A stretch of 61,120 nt of DNA, taken from assembly GCA_964550025.1 (NCBI GenBank), contig CAZJYI010000059.1:1-61120 (forward strand). Direction: 5' to 3'. Within the stretch, counting starts at the first letter, position 1. Each line of letters opens with the position of its first letter. The translations under genes and the position numbers were made by a program. The DNA comes from CAZJYI01 sp964550025 (GTDB lineage: Bacteria; Verrucomicrobiota; Kiritimatiellia; UBA8416; CAYOBW01). The notes below the pieces were generated by a model. That model did no database searches. It was given only the letters and a program-made list of their open reading frames with translations, and was not told where the DNA came from. This document shows positions 25,652 to 35,241 of this stretch, piece by piece.

Positions 25652-27616
25652 CTATTCAACCGGCAGCAGGTCATCATCCAGTGCTATGCTCACGCTCTCC
25701 CCGCCGACAACCGCGCGCACAACCACAAGCTTCCCCTCGTCACAGACCTCCAGCGGAGCATCCTCGGTGCCGGGGTTCAGCAGGGCAGCCATGATGGTGG
25801 TGCGGGGGCCCTTCTCTCTCAGGTGCACATCGGGGCACCAGCGCAGCATGGTCGCCACCGGATCCCGTGCCGTGGTCGGCGCCGTGGTGGCCGTGGCCAG
25901 GAAGGCGGGCGTATTGGCCGCATAGCTGATGCGCAAGGATTCGGTCTTGCCGGTCAGGAGGGCACCCCGATCGGCGCATTCCACTTCGGCATAGGTGTGC
26001 AGGCGCGATTCACATAGCGACGGTCCACCCGTCGCCGAGGAGATCCTGTCGACAATCAACCAGGCGCGCCGGTCCAGCATCAGGAAGAGCCTGCCGACAA
26101 AGTCAACCCGCGAGACGTTACGCGGCCGGGGTGAACCCAGGGGCGTGGTAAAGGCGGTGGTCGCAACCATGCGGATGCCCTTCATCCGCGGACCGCTGAC
26201 GACCTCGACCGAATCCGTTCTCGTCCGGTGGTACATCCCCACGCCATTGATCAGGATCGTATTCTTGAACTGCGGACTGATGTCGGGAATCTCTCCGCGC
26301 CGCCGCGTGAACGTCGTCGGCAGGTACTTGCTGGGCTTCGGATTGCCAACCAGGATCTCGTTGCCGACGCAGCAGTTGAAGCTCAACAGGTCGTCGTGCG
26401 CATGATGCGCAGCGGCATTGCCGCCGCGTACCGACATGTAAAGACGTGGCTCCGGCATGCGGTCTGCCAGCAGCCCCCAATCCAGTCCCGGAACGACCCG
26501 CACCACGTGCTCCTCTACTTCAGGTGGCGGCGAGGCAACTCCATTATGGATCAACAGCCAGAGCGGCATTGAGCCTTCGAGCGAATCCCAGTAGTTCATG
26601 CCGGTGGCGGTGTGCGTAGAAGGCACGGGGTGCGGGTTCTTCGCCAGGCGCGCATCAATAAGGCGAACGGCCTTGTCGCACTTCAGCGCGCGTGCGATGT
26701 CGTAGTGAAAGGGCAACGGCTGGCCAAAGCCGGGAATGTCCCCGAACCCCACATCCAGGTCATGCGGACTGAAGTCGAGCGGAAAGACCAGGCTGTCAGG
26801 CAAACAGGGCAAGGCCAGCAGGGGATGTCGCTTGCCGGTAGCTTCCTCGTAGCTGCGCAGGAAAAGGGCGGCAAAGCGCATTCCGTAGTTCCAGTAACCC
26901 GTGCCTTCCTCGCTGCCCCCGGAGTTCTCTTCATGGGCACGCATGAAAGCATCCAGGCTCTGCTCGACTTTTGGGAGAAGCGCGCGGGCCTCTTCACAGT
27001 CGTCGTAGAGCGACAGGCAGAGCATGCCTGCACCACCGGCACAGACTCCGTTCCAGTTGTTGTGGGCGTCGGCGTACCACCACTGGCCGCCCTCGTGGAA
27101 AGTGTTCAATCCGGGCTCAAGGACGCGGATCCTGGCAAGGTGCAGGAAGAGCGACTTCTCGTCGTCCGTGAGTGAGTCATAGAGCAGGTCATATGCGATC
27201 GCCAGCGTGGTTGCACGACCGCCGTGGTTGAGGTCAAACACGTCGGCGATATCGGGCTTGCCCAGTACGAACGCTTCGCTCCAGGGGTCATGCTCCAGCA
27301 TCCAGCGGACATGCTTGATGACACCATCGCGATACGGCGCCTCGCCTGTCTGCAGCCAGCGCACAACGAGGGAGAGTATCCTGACTTCAAGCTCGCGGCC
27401 GTGGTTGATACAGAAGCAGAACTCGCACCTGTTCCATTCCATGAACGGCGGCATCTCCTTCCATTCGTCGGCCTTCTCCCGCACCCACGCGTCGACCCCC
27501 TTCAGCCATTCCAATGTCGGCGAACGCTTCAGTCGGGCCACGGCTTCCGGCCCCGTAAAGAGGCGTGGATGGGGACGAAGGGCCAAGGGATCACGTGTGT
27601 GGTCTGTGTCTGTCAT
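25652..27616 (-). CDS. Heparinase II/III-like protein, second paralogue
   Basis: A 654-residue paralogue of the protein at 11502-13334, with the same order: toroid (RPHPRLFTGPEAVARL, GGQWWYADAHNNWNGVCAGGAGMLCLSLYDDCEEA, GYWNYGMRFAALF) then beta-sandwich (MSVRGGNAAAHHAHDDLLSFN, GIRMVATTAFT). Both end with an ATMLRWCP word and a VTLL or MAALLNPG strand. It probably acts on uronic-acid-containing oligosaccharides by elimination, in the cytoplasm, since no signal peptide is seen. It is 19 bases upstream of the GH110-like gene. Element B lies directly upstream of its start, so transcription from the next upstream gene may be separated here. Confidence 0.75.
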   Translation of the reverse strand: MTDTDHTRDPLALRPHPRLFTGPEAVARLKRSPTLEWLKGVDAWVREKADEWKEMPPFMEWNRCEFCFCINHGRELEVRILSLVVRWLQTGEAPYRDGVIKHVRWMLEHDPWSEAFVLGKPDIADVFDLNHGGRATTLAIAYDLLYDSLTDDEKSLFLHLARIRVLEPGLNTFHEGGQWWYADAHNNWNGVCAGGAGMLCLSLYDDCEEARALLPKVEQSLDAFMRAHEENSGGSEEGTGYWNYGMRFAALFLRSYEEATGKRHPLLALPCLPDSLVFPLDFSPHDLDVGFGDIPGFGQPLPFHYDIARALKCDKAVRLIDARLAKNPHPVPSTHTATGMNYWDSLEGSMPLWLLIHNGVASPPPEVEEHVVRVVPGLDWGLLADRMPEPRLYMSVRGGNAAAHHAHDDLLSFNCCVGNEILVGNPKPSKYLPTTFTRRRGEIPDISPQFKNTILINGVGMYHRTRTDSVEVVSGPRMKGIRMVATTAFTTPLGSPRPRNVSRVDFVGRLFLMLDRRAWLIVDRISSATGGPSLCESRLHTYAEVECADRGALLTGKTESLRISYAANTPAFLATATTAPTTARDPVATMLRWCPDVHLREKGPRTTIMAALLNPGTEDAPLEVCDEGKLVVVRAVVGGESVSIALDDDLLPVE

Positions 27617-27640
27617 ATGTCTGTCTCCACACCAGCGGAG

Positions 27641-27732
27641 AAGACGAAGTAATGAGATGAAGTAACGAGATCAAGTAATGGGGCTGGATCCCTACTTCGT
27701 CTCACTACTCAATCTCATTACTCAATCTCTCC
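27641..27732. repeat. Inverted short-tandem-repeat hairpin element B (13-bp unit)
   Basis: The left arm (27641-27682) has GAAGTAATGAGAT, GAAGTAACGAGAT and CAAGTAATGGGG in tandem. The right arm (27691-27732) read on the other strand gives GAGATTGAGTAAT, GAGATTGAGTAGT and GAGACGAAGTAGG. Both arms use a 13-bp period and pair around a 9-base loop. No gene is seen in 27617-27776. Confidence 0.7.
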
Positions 27733-27776
27733 CTGAGAAACGCGCGAGAGCGTCAGGCATACGTGAGGGCCTCAGC

Positions 27777-30700
27777 TCACTCCGTAGCCACCCCCCTGAT
27801 CTGCCCAATGGCCACCTGTGCCGCCTCGCGCAAGTCAGACTCCTTCTCATCGCTGCCGGCAGCGATCTTCTCCAGCACCGGCACGGCCGATTCAGCGTCT
27901 TCCCCCATTCTCCCTAGTAGCTCAATCGCCGTCTTACGAGGATTACCGCGCAGCCGGTCATACGCGTAACCGCCCGCCGCCACCCCGGCGATGGCACTCA
28001 CCGTACCTTCACCACCGGGATCGAGTTCGGCAAGCCGGGTCATGAGCTCGTTGAGGCGCCGTGCTCCCATCCCCTCGCCCGGGTGTTCAACGGCAAACAC
28101 CAGCGCGGGAATCAACGTCTTGTCGTCTTTGCCGTGCTTCTCGATGAGCGTGAGCGCGCGCCCCGCCACCGAGAAAGCGGTACTCGGGACCAGCAACGCT
28201 TCACGCGCGGCTTCGAGCAGGACGCGCGGATCGTCCGTCACGTCATCGATCGCACCCAGCGCGGCCGACCGCACCCAGGCATCCGGGTCGATGGCCGCCT
28301 TGACAAGCGCCGCGGCGGCAGATGCGTCGGTCTTCCCGATCGCGCCCAGCGCGCCGGCCGCACGGCAGCGCACCCACGCGTTGCTGTCGGACAGGAGAGC
28401 CGTCAGCCGTTCCACGACCGCACTCCCTATCTCCACCGGCGCCGCCGACTCGTCGCCCTTGCCGGCCGCCTGCCGCATGAAGGTCAGCGCATCACAGCAG
28501 GCGCTGCGCGCCCGCCAGTCATCATCATTGAGTCCGGCGATGGCGACCTCCAGCCCCCCCTCACCGCGGCGCGCCAGCGTTTTGGCGGCAAGATATCGCC
28601 AATAGGCCACGGGGAAACGCAACGCCTCCCCAAGTTCCTCCTCACTCATCGCGTCACATGCGCCGTCCAGGGCCGCCTTGAAACGGTCCATGCTGTCACG
28701 CACCCGCAACCGCTCCGGGACACCCGGATTGGGAGTATTGTCAACCGGCATGGTGTGGAACGTCTTCCGTGCCCGTTCGAGCGCGGCACGCAGAGGATCG
28801 GGTGGCCGCAAGACGGCCAGCGTCCCCTCCACCCTCTCCGGGGAGCTCGGCAGCGGCCGCTCGGGTACAACTCCGTCCAGACCGATGTCCAGGGCGTTAC
28901 CGCCGCTGCCTTTCGAGGTGCTTTCGATCTCGAGCGTATTCTTCCCCTCCTTCAGCAGCGCGATCGCACTCTCATCCAGCCCGATTTTGGCGTACCCCGA
29001 GCGTTGCCCGCGCAGGACTTCGGCCACCTCGACGCCATTAAGCCGCACACGCGTATGCGAATTGCGCGGGCTCTGAAGCTGCAACCGCAAAGCGGCGCAG
29101 TCCGTCGAGGGAAGCTCGAACTCACGACGACCGGAAACCGCGCCGGTGTCGCCGGCTATTTCCCAGTCGTCAGGGGTCTTTCCTGCAACGCCCGCCAGTG
29201 GTTTCCAGAGCGGTTTCCTGAGTTCCGGCACCTCGCCGACGTGCAACTTGGCCGGGACACCGTACGGAAGCCACGACTGGAACGTAAAGGCCCGCAGACT
29301 CTGCCATGCCTCGTAGTACTGCCCGCCCGCGCGCACGTGCCACTTCACAGTGCCATCCTCGAAGCGCGCGCCCAGTGCCCGTACCGTTTCGTGCTCCTCG
29401 CCCAAGAACCGTTTCAGAGCCTGGTACTGCTCCGACGCGCGATAGGCATCGCCCTCGGCCAGGTTGTTCTCGATCTCCTTCACCGTGCGCGCCGTGGTGG
29501 CCCGCAGCATAGCGGCCGCCGACTCGAGCTGCGCGAGCCAACGCGTCTGTTCCGGCGTTCCAGCCGCATCGCGGGCCGCGGCGACGGCAGCGTCAAAGTC
29601 CTTCCACCGACGCGACTGGTAGCATTGGCGGACTTTCAGCAAGTCACCGTCGAGTTTGGCGCCGAAAACGCTGCGCGGCGCACCCAGGATACGCAGTTTG
29701 CGATGCGGCAGCGAGTAGACGAGCGCCATGCCGCCTGTCGTGAACTCCCCGCCGAAGAAGGCGTAGGTGGAATCGTCGAAACGGGTAAGCGCCTCGTAGT
29801 ACGGCAGCATCACCAGCGCCCCGCGCCACGTGCGGCACAAGTTGTAGTGCCAGGACTGGTAGTCCATGAACTTCCTGAACTGGTCCTCCCCCGCCATCGC
29901 GCCGGCCAACGGCCCCCATATCATGGAGAAAAGGCCCCCGGTGTGCCCCGTTTCACGCAACCAGTAGCTCATGGCGACAGACTGCACGAATACCGATGCC
30001 GCGCGTTGCCACTCGGGGCACAGCGAGCACAGGACGGCCGTGGAAGCGCTCTTGCCGTTGTCGTCCGGGATGTGGACTCCCGGGCCATGGTCACCGTAGG
30101 GGACCGCACCCAGTTCCGCGTATTGACCGTAGAAGGACAACGCGCGTCGCAGGATACCACGATCCACCTCGATCCCGCATTCCTGCGCCAGCGCCATCGT
30201 GATCGTGCAGACGATGCCGGCCTGGTTCATCGCGCCATAGCCTCCAGATGGCCCGATGTGCCCCCATGACCCGCAACGCATCTGCCCCTGCTCGAAGTGC
30301 TCAACGAGCTCCCGCAGCTTCTCGAGCACGCTGTCGTCACCCGTAGCCAGGTAGTACTCCGCGAGGAGAAGCCCGCCGTACCCCATGGGCCAGTTGTGCG
30401 TCTCCATCTTCTTGAAATCCATGGCCGTGGTTGCATACGCCGCGCGTCGCGCGCCATCCATGAACCGGGCTTCGCCCGCAGCCAGCCACAGCAGACCGGA
30501 AAGAAACGTCCCCATATTGCCGTCGGTCACGACCGCGCCGTTGGGAAGTTGCGCCTTCAGCAGGTACTCGCATGCCTCGTGCAACACGCGCTGCGACTTG
30601 GCGCACCCGTATGGCCAGGTGGCGGCATACGGGCCGGTCACCGCGAGCCGCAACACGAAGCGCTGCTCTCGACCGTCACGCCGTATTGCCAAAGCCAGTT

Positions 30701-31049
30701 TGCCGTCCCTCGCCTCGGCCCGGCCAATCGCATCTCCCAACGTCATGCGCGAATCGACATGGACCGAAAAGCGCGTGTCCCCCACACCCGCGACCCAGTC
30801 GTCCGGCTGCAGCACACCATCGGCCGGCGATCCGGCATCCACCGCCACTACCTGGAACAGGTGCCCCCGCATCCAGACGCGGACGCCCGTCGGTCCCATA
30901 TTCATGCGGCAGCCCAGCCCGTCGCCGTGGGGCGACCACGCCACCGGCTTGACCGCCGCACCTTCTCCAAGAACGATCACCGGGAGCAACAACGCCGCCA
31001 ACACAATGGCTGTACCCAACGAGACCACGAGTGGTATACGCGACTTCAT
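27777..31049 (-). CDS. Large secreted protein: PDZ-like, alpha/alpha-toroid and HEAT domains
   Basis: 1090 residues from ATG 31049 (GGAG upstream). A signal peptide (IPLVVSLGTAIVLAALLLPVIVLG) is followed by a PDZ-like module (about 55-130, VDAGSPADGVLQPDDWVAGVGDT), a toroid-type helical domain (about 140-500, MGYGGLLLAEYYLATGDDSVL), a jelly-roll-like segment (about 650-750, TRVRLNGVEVAEVLRGQ), and HEAT repeats (about 830-1085, ALGAIGKTDASAAAALVKAAIDPDAWVRSAALGAI). This resembles planctomycete proteins annotated as DUF6288, whose role is unknown. The PDZ and HEAT parts suggest scaffolding at the envelope. It follows the GH78 gene in the same direction. Confidence 0.7.
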   Translation of the reverse strand: MKSRIPLVVSLGTAIVLAALLLPVIVLGEGAAVKPVAWSPHGDGLGCRMNMGPTGVRVWMRGHLFQVVAVDAGSPADGVLQPDDWVAGVGDTRFSVHVDSRMTLGDAIGRAEARDGKLALAIRRDGREQRFVLRLAVTGPYAATWPYGCAKSQRVLHEACEYLLKAQLPNGAVVTDGNMGTFLSGLLWLAAGEARFMDGARRAAYATTAMDFKKMETHNWPMGYGGLLLAEYYLATGDDSVLEKLRELVEHFEQGQMRCGSWGHIGPSGGYGAMNQAGIVCTITMALAQECGIEVDRGILRRALSFYGQYAELGAVPYGDHGPGVHIPDDNGKSASTAVLCSLCPEWQRAASVFVQSVAMSYWLRETGHTGGLFSMIWGPLAGAMAGEDQFRKFMDYQSWHYNLCRTWRGALVMLPYYEALTRFDDSTYAFFGGEFTTGGMALVYSLPHRKLRILGAPRSVFGAKLDGDLLKVRQCYQSRRWKDFDAAVAAARDAAGTPEQTRWLAQLESAAAMLRATTARTVKEIENNLAEGDAYRASEQYQALKRFLGEEHETVRALGARFEDGTVKWHVRAGGQYYEAWQSLRAFTFQSWLPYGVPAKLHVGEVPELRKPLWKPLAGVAGKTPDDWEIAGDTGAVSGRREFELPSTDCAALRLQLQSPRNSHTRVRLNGVEVAEVLRGQRSGYAKIGLDESAIALLKEGKNTLEIESTSKGSGGNALDIGLDGVVPERPLPSSPERVEGTLAVLRPPDPLRAALERARKTFHTMPVDNTPNPGVPERLRVRDSMDRFKAALDGACDAMSEEELGEALRFPVAYWRYLAAKTLARRGEGGLEVAIAGLNDDDWRARSACCDALTFMRQAAGKGDESAAPVEIGSAVVERLTALLSDSNAWVRCRAAGALGAIGKTDASAAAALVKAAIDPDAWVRSAALGAIDDVTDDPRVLLEAAREALLVPSTAFSVAGRALTLIEKHGKDDKTLIPALVFAVEHPGEGMGARRLNELMTRLAELDPGGEGTVSAIAGVAAGGYAYDRLRGNPRKTAIELLGRMGEDAESAVPVLEKIAAGSDEKESDLREAAQVAIGQIRGVATE

Positions 31050-31100
31050 GTCATTCACTCCTCTTCTCTCCCTCAATCGGAACAGACACATACTCCCATC

Positions 31101-33908
31101 TCAGAACCGGAAGGCAAAACAGTACGTTCCGGAGCCAACGTCGAACAGGGTCTCCCCGTTCTCCGTGCGCAGGAACGTGACGCCTCTCGCTTCGGCGGCG
31201 GGGCCGTCACCTTCGGTGATCCGGCCGACACCTTCCACCGGAACATGAACTGTGCCGGAGCTATTGGCCGGCACGGTAATGGTGAGCCTTGCGCTGCCGC
31301 CCTCCTGCCGCCAGTCAGACACAATCTCGCCGCGCGCGGTCTGCAGCGTTGCTCGTGCCCAGGGAAGTCCCTCCGGCAGGTACGGTTTGAAGACAGTCCT
31401 CTCGAACCCCGGCGCCGAAGCGTCGGGCCGAATCCCGGCAAGCCCCCAATAGAACCACTCGTCGATGGCGGCCCCGAGCGTGGTATGGCACTGCGACGCG
31501 GCCCCGTGCCAGTTCTCGGTAATCGTCGTCTTCTCCCCCCGCAGCATATACCCCCAACTCGGATAGTCGGTGGCGATGGCGCGTTTCCAGACAATATCAT
31601 TGCGCCCGGAATCGGCGATGGCGTGAACCGCCCATTTGGTGCCGGCGTACCCGGTGGTCAGGCGCCGCTGACGGAAATTGACGCTGCTGTTGAGATAGCC
31701 GGCGACCCTGCCACGGTGTGCATCCGGGACAAGATCAAAGGCCAGCGCCACGGCCTGTGCGCTCTGGCAGCCGATGTCGTAGTAGCCCAGGTTCGGATCG
31801 TAGAAAGCATCGTTGTAAGCCTGCTTGATCCTCGCGGCCAATTCCTCGTACGCCCGCGCGTCCGCACCTTTGCCCAGCGTCCGTGCGATGCGCGCCATGG
31901 TCGTGACATCATGGTAGTAGAATGCGGTGGCCATCGACCGCGGATGGTCTTTTCCAAAGCCGGACGAACCTTCGTGCGTGGCCAGGTGATCGCCGAAACG
32001 CGATCGCTGGAGGTAGCCACGGTTCTCCATTGCGGGGAAACGGTTGCCCCGGCCGCATTCCGGAAGCAGCACGCTGCTGACCCGGTCCGGCGACAGGGCG
32101 GGAATACTGCATTCACCGACCCGTTCCAGGTACGCGACATACTTCTTCAGACAGGGATAGCTCTCCTCCAGAATGCGGCAGTCGCCGTAGTGGACATAGT
32201 GCCACCAGGGGATCAGCACAAAGGCTGCACTCCAGACCAGGTCCTCCCCGAATCCCGGCAATGGCGTGATGTAGCCGACCACCCCCAACTCCTCGTCCTG
32301 CTGGTCGTAGAAGTCGGCGATCCATTTCGCCCAGAATCTCGCTGAATCCAGGTTGTAGAAGGCCTCCAGCGCGTAGGACCACGCGTCCCCGCACCATCCC
32401 AGGCGCTCCTCGCGCTGTGTATCATCGGTCGGCACCCCCATCTGCAGGTTACAGCGCTGCGACTGCACCGTGCATGCGTGGATCCTGTTGGTCAACTCGT
32501 GACCGCATTCGAAAGTACCGGCCCGCGAAACGCCGTTGTACACGAAGCAGGCCTCGAGGGTATCGAGCTCCGGCGAGCCCGGAAAACCAGTCAACTCGAC
32601 GTAGCGGAACCCGTGGTAAGTGAAGCGCGGCTCATAGCACTCGTTGGCCGCCCCTTTCATGGTATAGACATCCGCCTGCCGCGCGCCGCCCGCCGTGCTC
32701 GCATCGATCATGCCGGAATCGTGCCGCAACTCGGCATAGCGTAGCGTGACGGTCTCCCCTGCCCTGCCCCGCGGAATCCTCAGGCGCGCCCAACCAGTCA
32801 TGACCGTTCCCATGTCGTACACATAAACACCCGGCTCGGGCGCGCAGACGGCCGCGGGCTTGAATCTCCTCATGACTCTGTTGGCCTCGTGGTCCATCGC
32901 AACCAACTTGCCTCCGGGCGCAGCGACGAGGTTTGCCGGCCGCCAACGGCTGCTATCGAAACCGGGGGCGTCCCACCCGTCCTGCTCCAGGCGCGCATCG
33001 TAGTCTTCGCCGTCATAGATGCAGCCAAAGCTGATGGGTGACCAATCGCCCTGCCAGGACTCGTCACTGACCACACGTGTCTCCGTGCCATTCTCAAACG
33101 CAATCCCAAGCTGCACCCGTGCTCGCGGCGAACCGAACCACGGGCTCTGCCAGTGCCAGTGTTTCTTCTGCCCGTTGAACCAGCCATTGCCGAGGATGAC
33201 CCCCACGGCGTTCTCGCCGGCTCGGATCGCAGAGGTGATATCATAGGTCAGGTAGAAGGCCCGCTTGCGATAGTCCGTGCGCGGCGTGGCGAGCACGTCA
33301 TCACCGATCTTCTCCCCATTCAAACGTAGTTCAAAGAGGCCCAGTCCGCAGATAAAGGCGCGAGCGCGTCGGACAGGCCTGTCGACGGAGAACACCTTGC
33401 GAAGCAGGGGGGAACGCATGTCGGGGTCGAAGTCCCGAAAGTCGGGCGGCATCTTCGCCATATCCTCCGGGCCCAACCGGAGCCCGGAAGAGGCATCATC
33501 CTGGTGAAGACAATAGGGGTCAAAGACCGGTTCCTCGGGCGGCCCCATGCCAATCCAACTCGCGGACCAGTCAGATTCGTCAAAGAGCGCCGTCCCGAAA
33601 CGTTCCGCCGCGCTGAACCCGCATGGCTCGCCCGCCTCGTCCCATACCTGCGCGGACCAGAAGCAATCCATGTTGCTTCGCAGTTCGATTCCGGCGTATT
33701 CCACGTTCACCGACTGCGGAGACGCCACCTTGCCGCTGTCCCAGAGATCAGCCTTGCCCGGCTCAAGCAGCGCTTCTGTCGTTGCCACGAGGACTCGGTA
33801 AGCGCCCTGTTTCCGCCCCCGCCCTTCCAACGGCACTTCCCACGAAAACCGCGGCTTGCGCGTGCCGATGGCAGGCGGCGACTCGGCATATTCAACCGTC
33901 ATCTTCAT
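31101..33908 (-). CDS. Alpha-L-rhamnosidase (GH78)
   Basis: 935 residues. Of the near-by ATGs, 33908 has a GGGAG site at good spacing, whereas 33929 has none. GH78 features include the N-terminal Fn3-like region (PRFSWEV and YRVLVATTE), RARAFICGLGLFELRLNGEKIGDDVL, the jelly-roll EPGVYVYDMGTVMTGWARL, and the toroid with PTDDTQREERLGWCGDAWSYALEAFYN, where the Asp/Glu pair is part of the inverting site. ENWHGAASQCHTTLGAAIDEWFYWGLAGI marks the distal catalytic Glu region. It removes terminal alpha-rhamnose from glycans. No signal peptide is evident. Confidence 0.87.
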   Translation of the reverse strand: MKMTVEYAESPPAIGTRKPRFSWEVPLEGRGRKQGAYRVLVATTEALLEPGKADLWDSGKVASPQSVNVEYAGIELRSNMDCFWSAQVWDEAGEPCGFSAAERFGTALFDESDWSASWIGMGPPEEPVFDPYCLHQDDASSGLRLGPEDMAKMPPDFRDFDPDMRSPLLRKVFSVDRPVRRARAFICGLGLFELRLNGEKIGDDVLATPRTDYRKRAFYLTYDITSAIRAGENAVGVILGNGWFNGQKKHWHWQSPWFGSPRARVQLGIAFENGTETRVVSDESWQGDWSPISFGCIYDGEDYDARLEQDGWDAPGFDSSRWRPANLVAAPGGKLVAMDHEANRVMRRFKPAAVCAPEPGVYVYDMGTVMTGWARLRIPRGRAGETVTLRYAELRHDSGMIDASTAGGARQADVYTMKGAANECYEPRFTYHGFRYVELTGFPGSPELDTLEACFVYNGVSRAGTFECGHELTNRIHACTVQSQRCNLQMGVPTDDTQREERLGWCGDAWSYALEAFYNLDSARFWAKWIADFYDQQDEELGVVGYITPLPGFGEDLVWSAAFVLIPWWHYVHYGDCRILEESYPCLKKYVAYLERVGECSIPALSPDRVSSVLLPECGRGNRFPAMENRGYLQRSRFGDHLATHEGSSGFGKDHPRSMATAFYYHDVTTMARIARTLGKGADARAYEELAARIKQAYNDAFYDPNLGYYDIGCQSAQAVALAFDLVPDAHRGRVAGYLNSSVNFRQRRLTTGYAGTKWAVHAIADSGRNDIVWKRAIATDYPSWGYMLRGEKTTITENWHGAASQCHTTLGAAIDEWFYWGLAGIRPDASAPGFERTVFKPYLPEGLPWARATLQTARGEIVSDWRQEGGSARLTITVPANSSGTVHVPVEGVGRITEGDGPAAEARGVTFLRTENGETLFDVGSGTYCFAFRF

Positions 33909-33950
33909 CCCGCACACTCCCACACTCATACAACTTGCGGTTCGACCAGC

Positions 33951-35219
33951 TCACCCGGCATCCACCAGCTCCCGCACAATCCCGCACGCTTGCGCCACGC
34001 GTTCCTTCATGCCGCCGCACAGAGTGCAGGTATCGCGGAAGATCAGTTCAACGAAGTTGTCGCGACTGATCGTGAGTGTTTCCCGGATGTGGGCCTTGAA
34101 GGCTTCGGGATCCCAGGTTTCTCCACAGAGTTTCATCGGATGCGGTTTGCGCGAAAGGACAACCTCCTTTCCGACCTGGGCGGCAATCGACTCCTGGTCG
34201 CACCACGGAGAGACGGTGATCTTGCGTACGTTCCCGAGCCCCTTGATCACCGGGTAGAGATCGTGCACCGGCTCGCAACAGCCGTAGTAGACAAGGCCGA
34301 ACCTGCTGCTGACCCGCTTCTGGTAGGGGAAGATGAACTCGGCGAACATGGCGGGTGAAATGCCGGTCGCCTCCTGCGATTCCTGAAAACTCCAGAGGTC
34401 TTCGCAACGGAGTGCGTCACCGCGCCGCATCTCCCGTCGCGGCAACTCGTCTGTATACCCGCAGCTCCCAGAACCGACGCAGAACTCGCCGTAGTTCGGT
34501 TCCAGCAACCCTTCCCGCTCCATCCAGTCGAAATACTCGCAGCGCTCCGTGGCCCCGAAGTCAAAGAAGGCCTGCACGCTCTCCGGCGCATCCACCATGA
34601 GCATGAAGAGGTTCTCCATGCCGATCCAGTTCACGGCGTGGCATGCCATGGCACACGCGGCCCACACAGTGCTGTTATTGACGGTGCGCACCGGTAACAG
34701 GTCGCCGAAGATGGACTCCGCCAGTTCGACTCGGCACAAGGTGGCATCGCGGTCGACACTGAACTCGCCACGCTGCAGCTTGTGCAGGCTGTTGGGGAGA
34801 TCCGCCAACGGTTTGTTGGTAGTGTAGCCAAGGCTGCCGCCATGGCCGTCGTCCGCATGCATCTCCCTGTACTCCGGCAATGCGCTCGGCCGACTGATTG
34901 CCCACTCAATCCCGAAGTACGGCGGGACTACGCGGTCATCGTCGATCAACTCGAAGTTGCGGATGGCCATGCGCATGCGGCGCTCAAAATGCCGTTCAAC
35001 CTTGCCTTCGCACTGCGGTTCCGGCAGCAGGTCCTTGAAGAAGGTACCGTTATCTTCGATCTGGAACGGAACGGTCCGTTCTTCGAGGCGGTTCGTCAGC
35101 CTCCATGCTTCCCGCCGCCGGTTCATCTCGTCACCGTTGGCAATCTCCGCATAGCGCCCGGCGAGGACACGCAGGCGTTCGCGGTCGCCGGCACTCGTTG
35201 GGGCGAATCCGTCGGTCAT
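33951..35219 (-). CDS. Uroporphyrinogen decarboxylase-like (UroD/MtaA superfamily) protein
   Basis: 422 residues from ATG 35219, with AGGAGAAG upstream. The C-terminal half is UroD-like (FAEFIFPYQKRVSSRFGLVYYGCCEP, HPMKLCGETWDPEAFKAHI) and ends with DTCTLCGGMKERV. The cysteines in YYGCCEP and in the last motif could bind zinc, as in MtaA/CmuA-type corrinoid methyltransferases; true UroD haem-pathway enzymes lack them. Proteins of this kind are abundant in Lentisphaerota and may demethylate or process methoxylated or C1 compounds. No corrinoid protein gene is adjacent, so the partner is unknown. It sits between GH78 and an FAD oxidoreductase. Confidence 0.75.
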   Translation of the reverse strand: MTDGFAPTSAGDRERLRVLAGRYAEIANGDEMNRRREAWRLTNRLEERTVPFQIEDNGTFFKDLLPEPQCEGKVERHFERRMRMAIRNFELIDDDRVVPPYFGIEWAISRPSALPEYREMHADDGHGGSLGYTTNKPLADLPNSLHKLQRGEFSVDRDATLCRVELAESIFGDLLPVRTVNNSTVWAACAMACHAVNWIGMENLFMLMVDAPESVQAFFDFGATERCEYFDWMEREGLLEPNYGEFCVGSGSCGYTDELPRREMRRGDALRCEDLWSFQESQEATGISPAMFAEFIFPYQKRVSSRFGLVYYGCCEPVHDLYPVIKGLGNVRKITVSPWCDQESIAAQVGKEVVLSRKPHPMKLCGETWDPEAFKAHIRETLTISRDNFVELIFRDTCTLCGGMKERVAQACGIVRELVDAG

Positions 35220-35241
35220 GGTCTTCTCCTGCAAGCGTCGT

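Noticed and set aside
28083..30269. 728-residue + strand frame inside the PDZ/HEAT gene
   Set aside because: It lies antisense to a gene with clear domain order and shows Arg/Pro-rich shadow composition.
33951..35219. HemE (haem biosynthesis)
   Set aside because: Cysteine motifs and a glycan operon setting fit the MtaA/CmuA side of the superfamily better.
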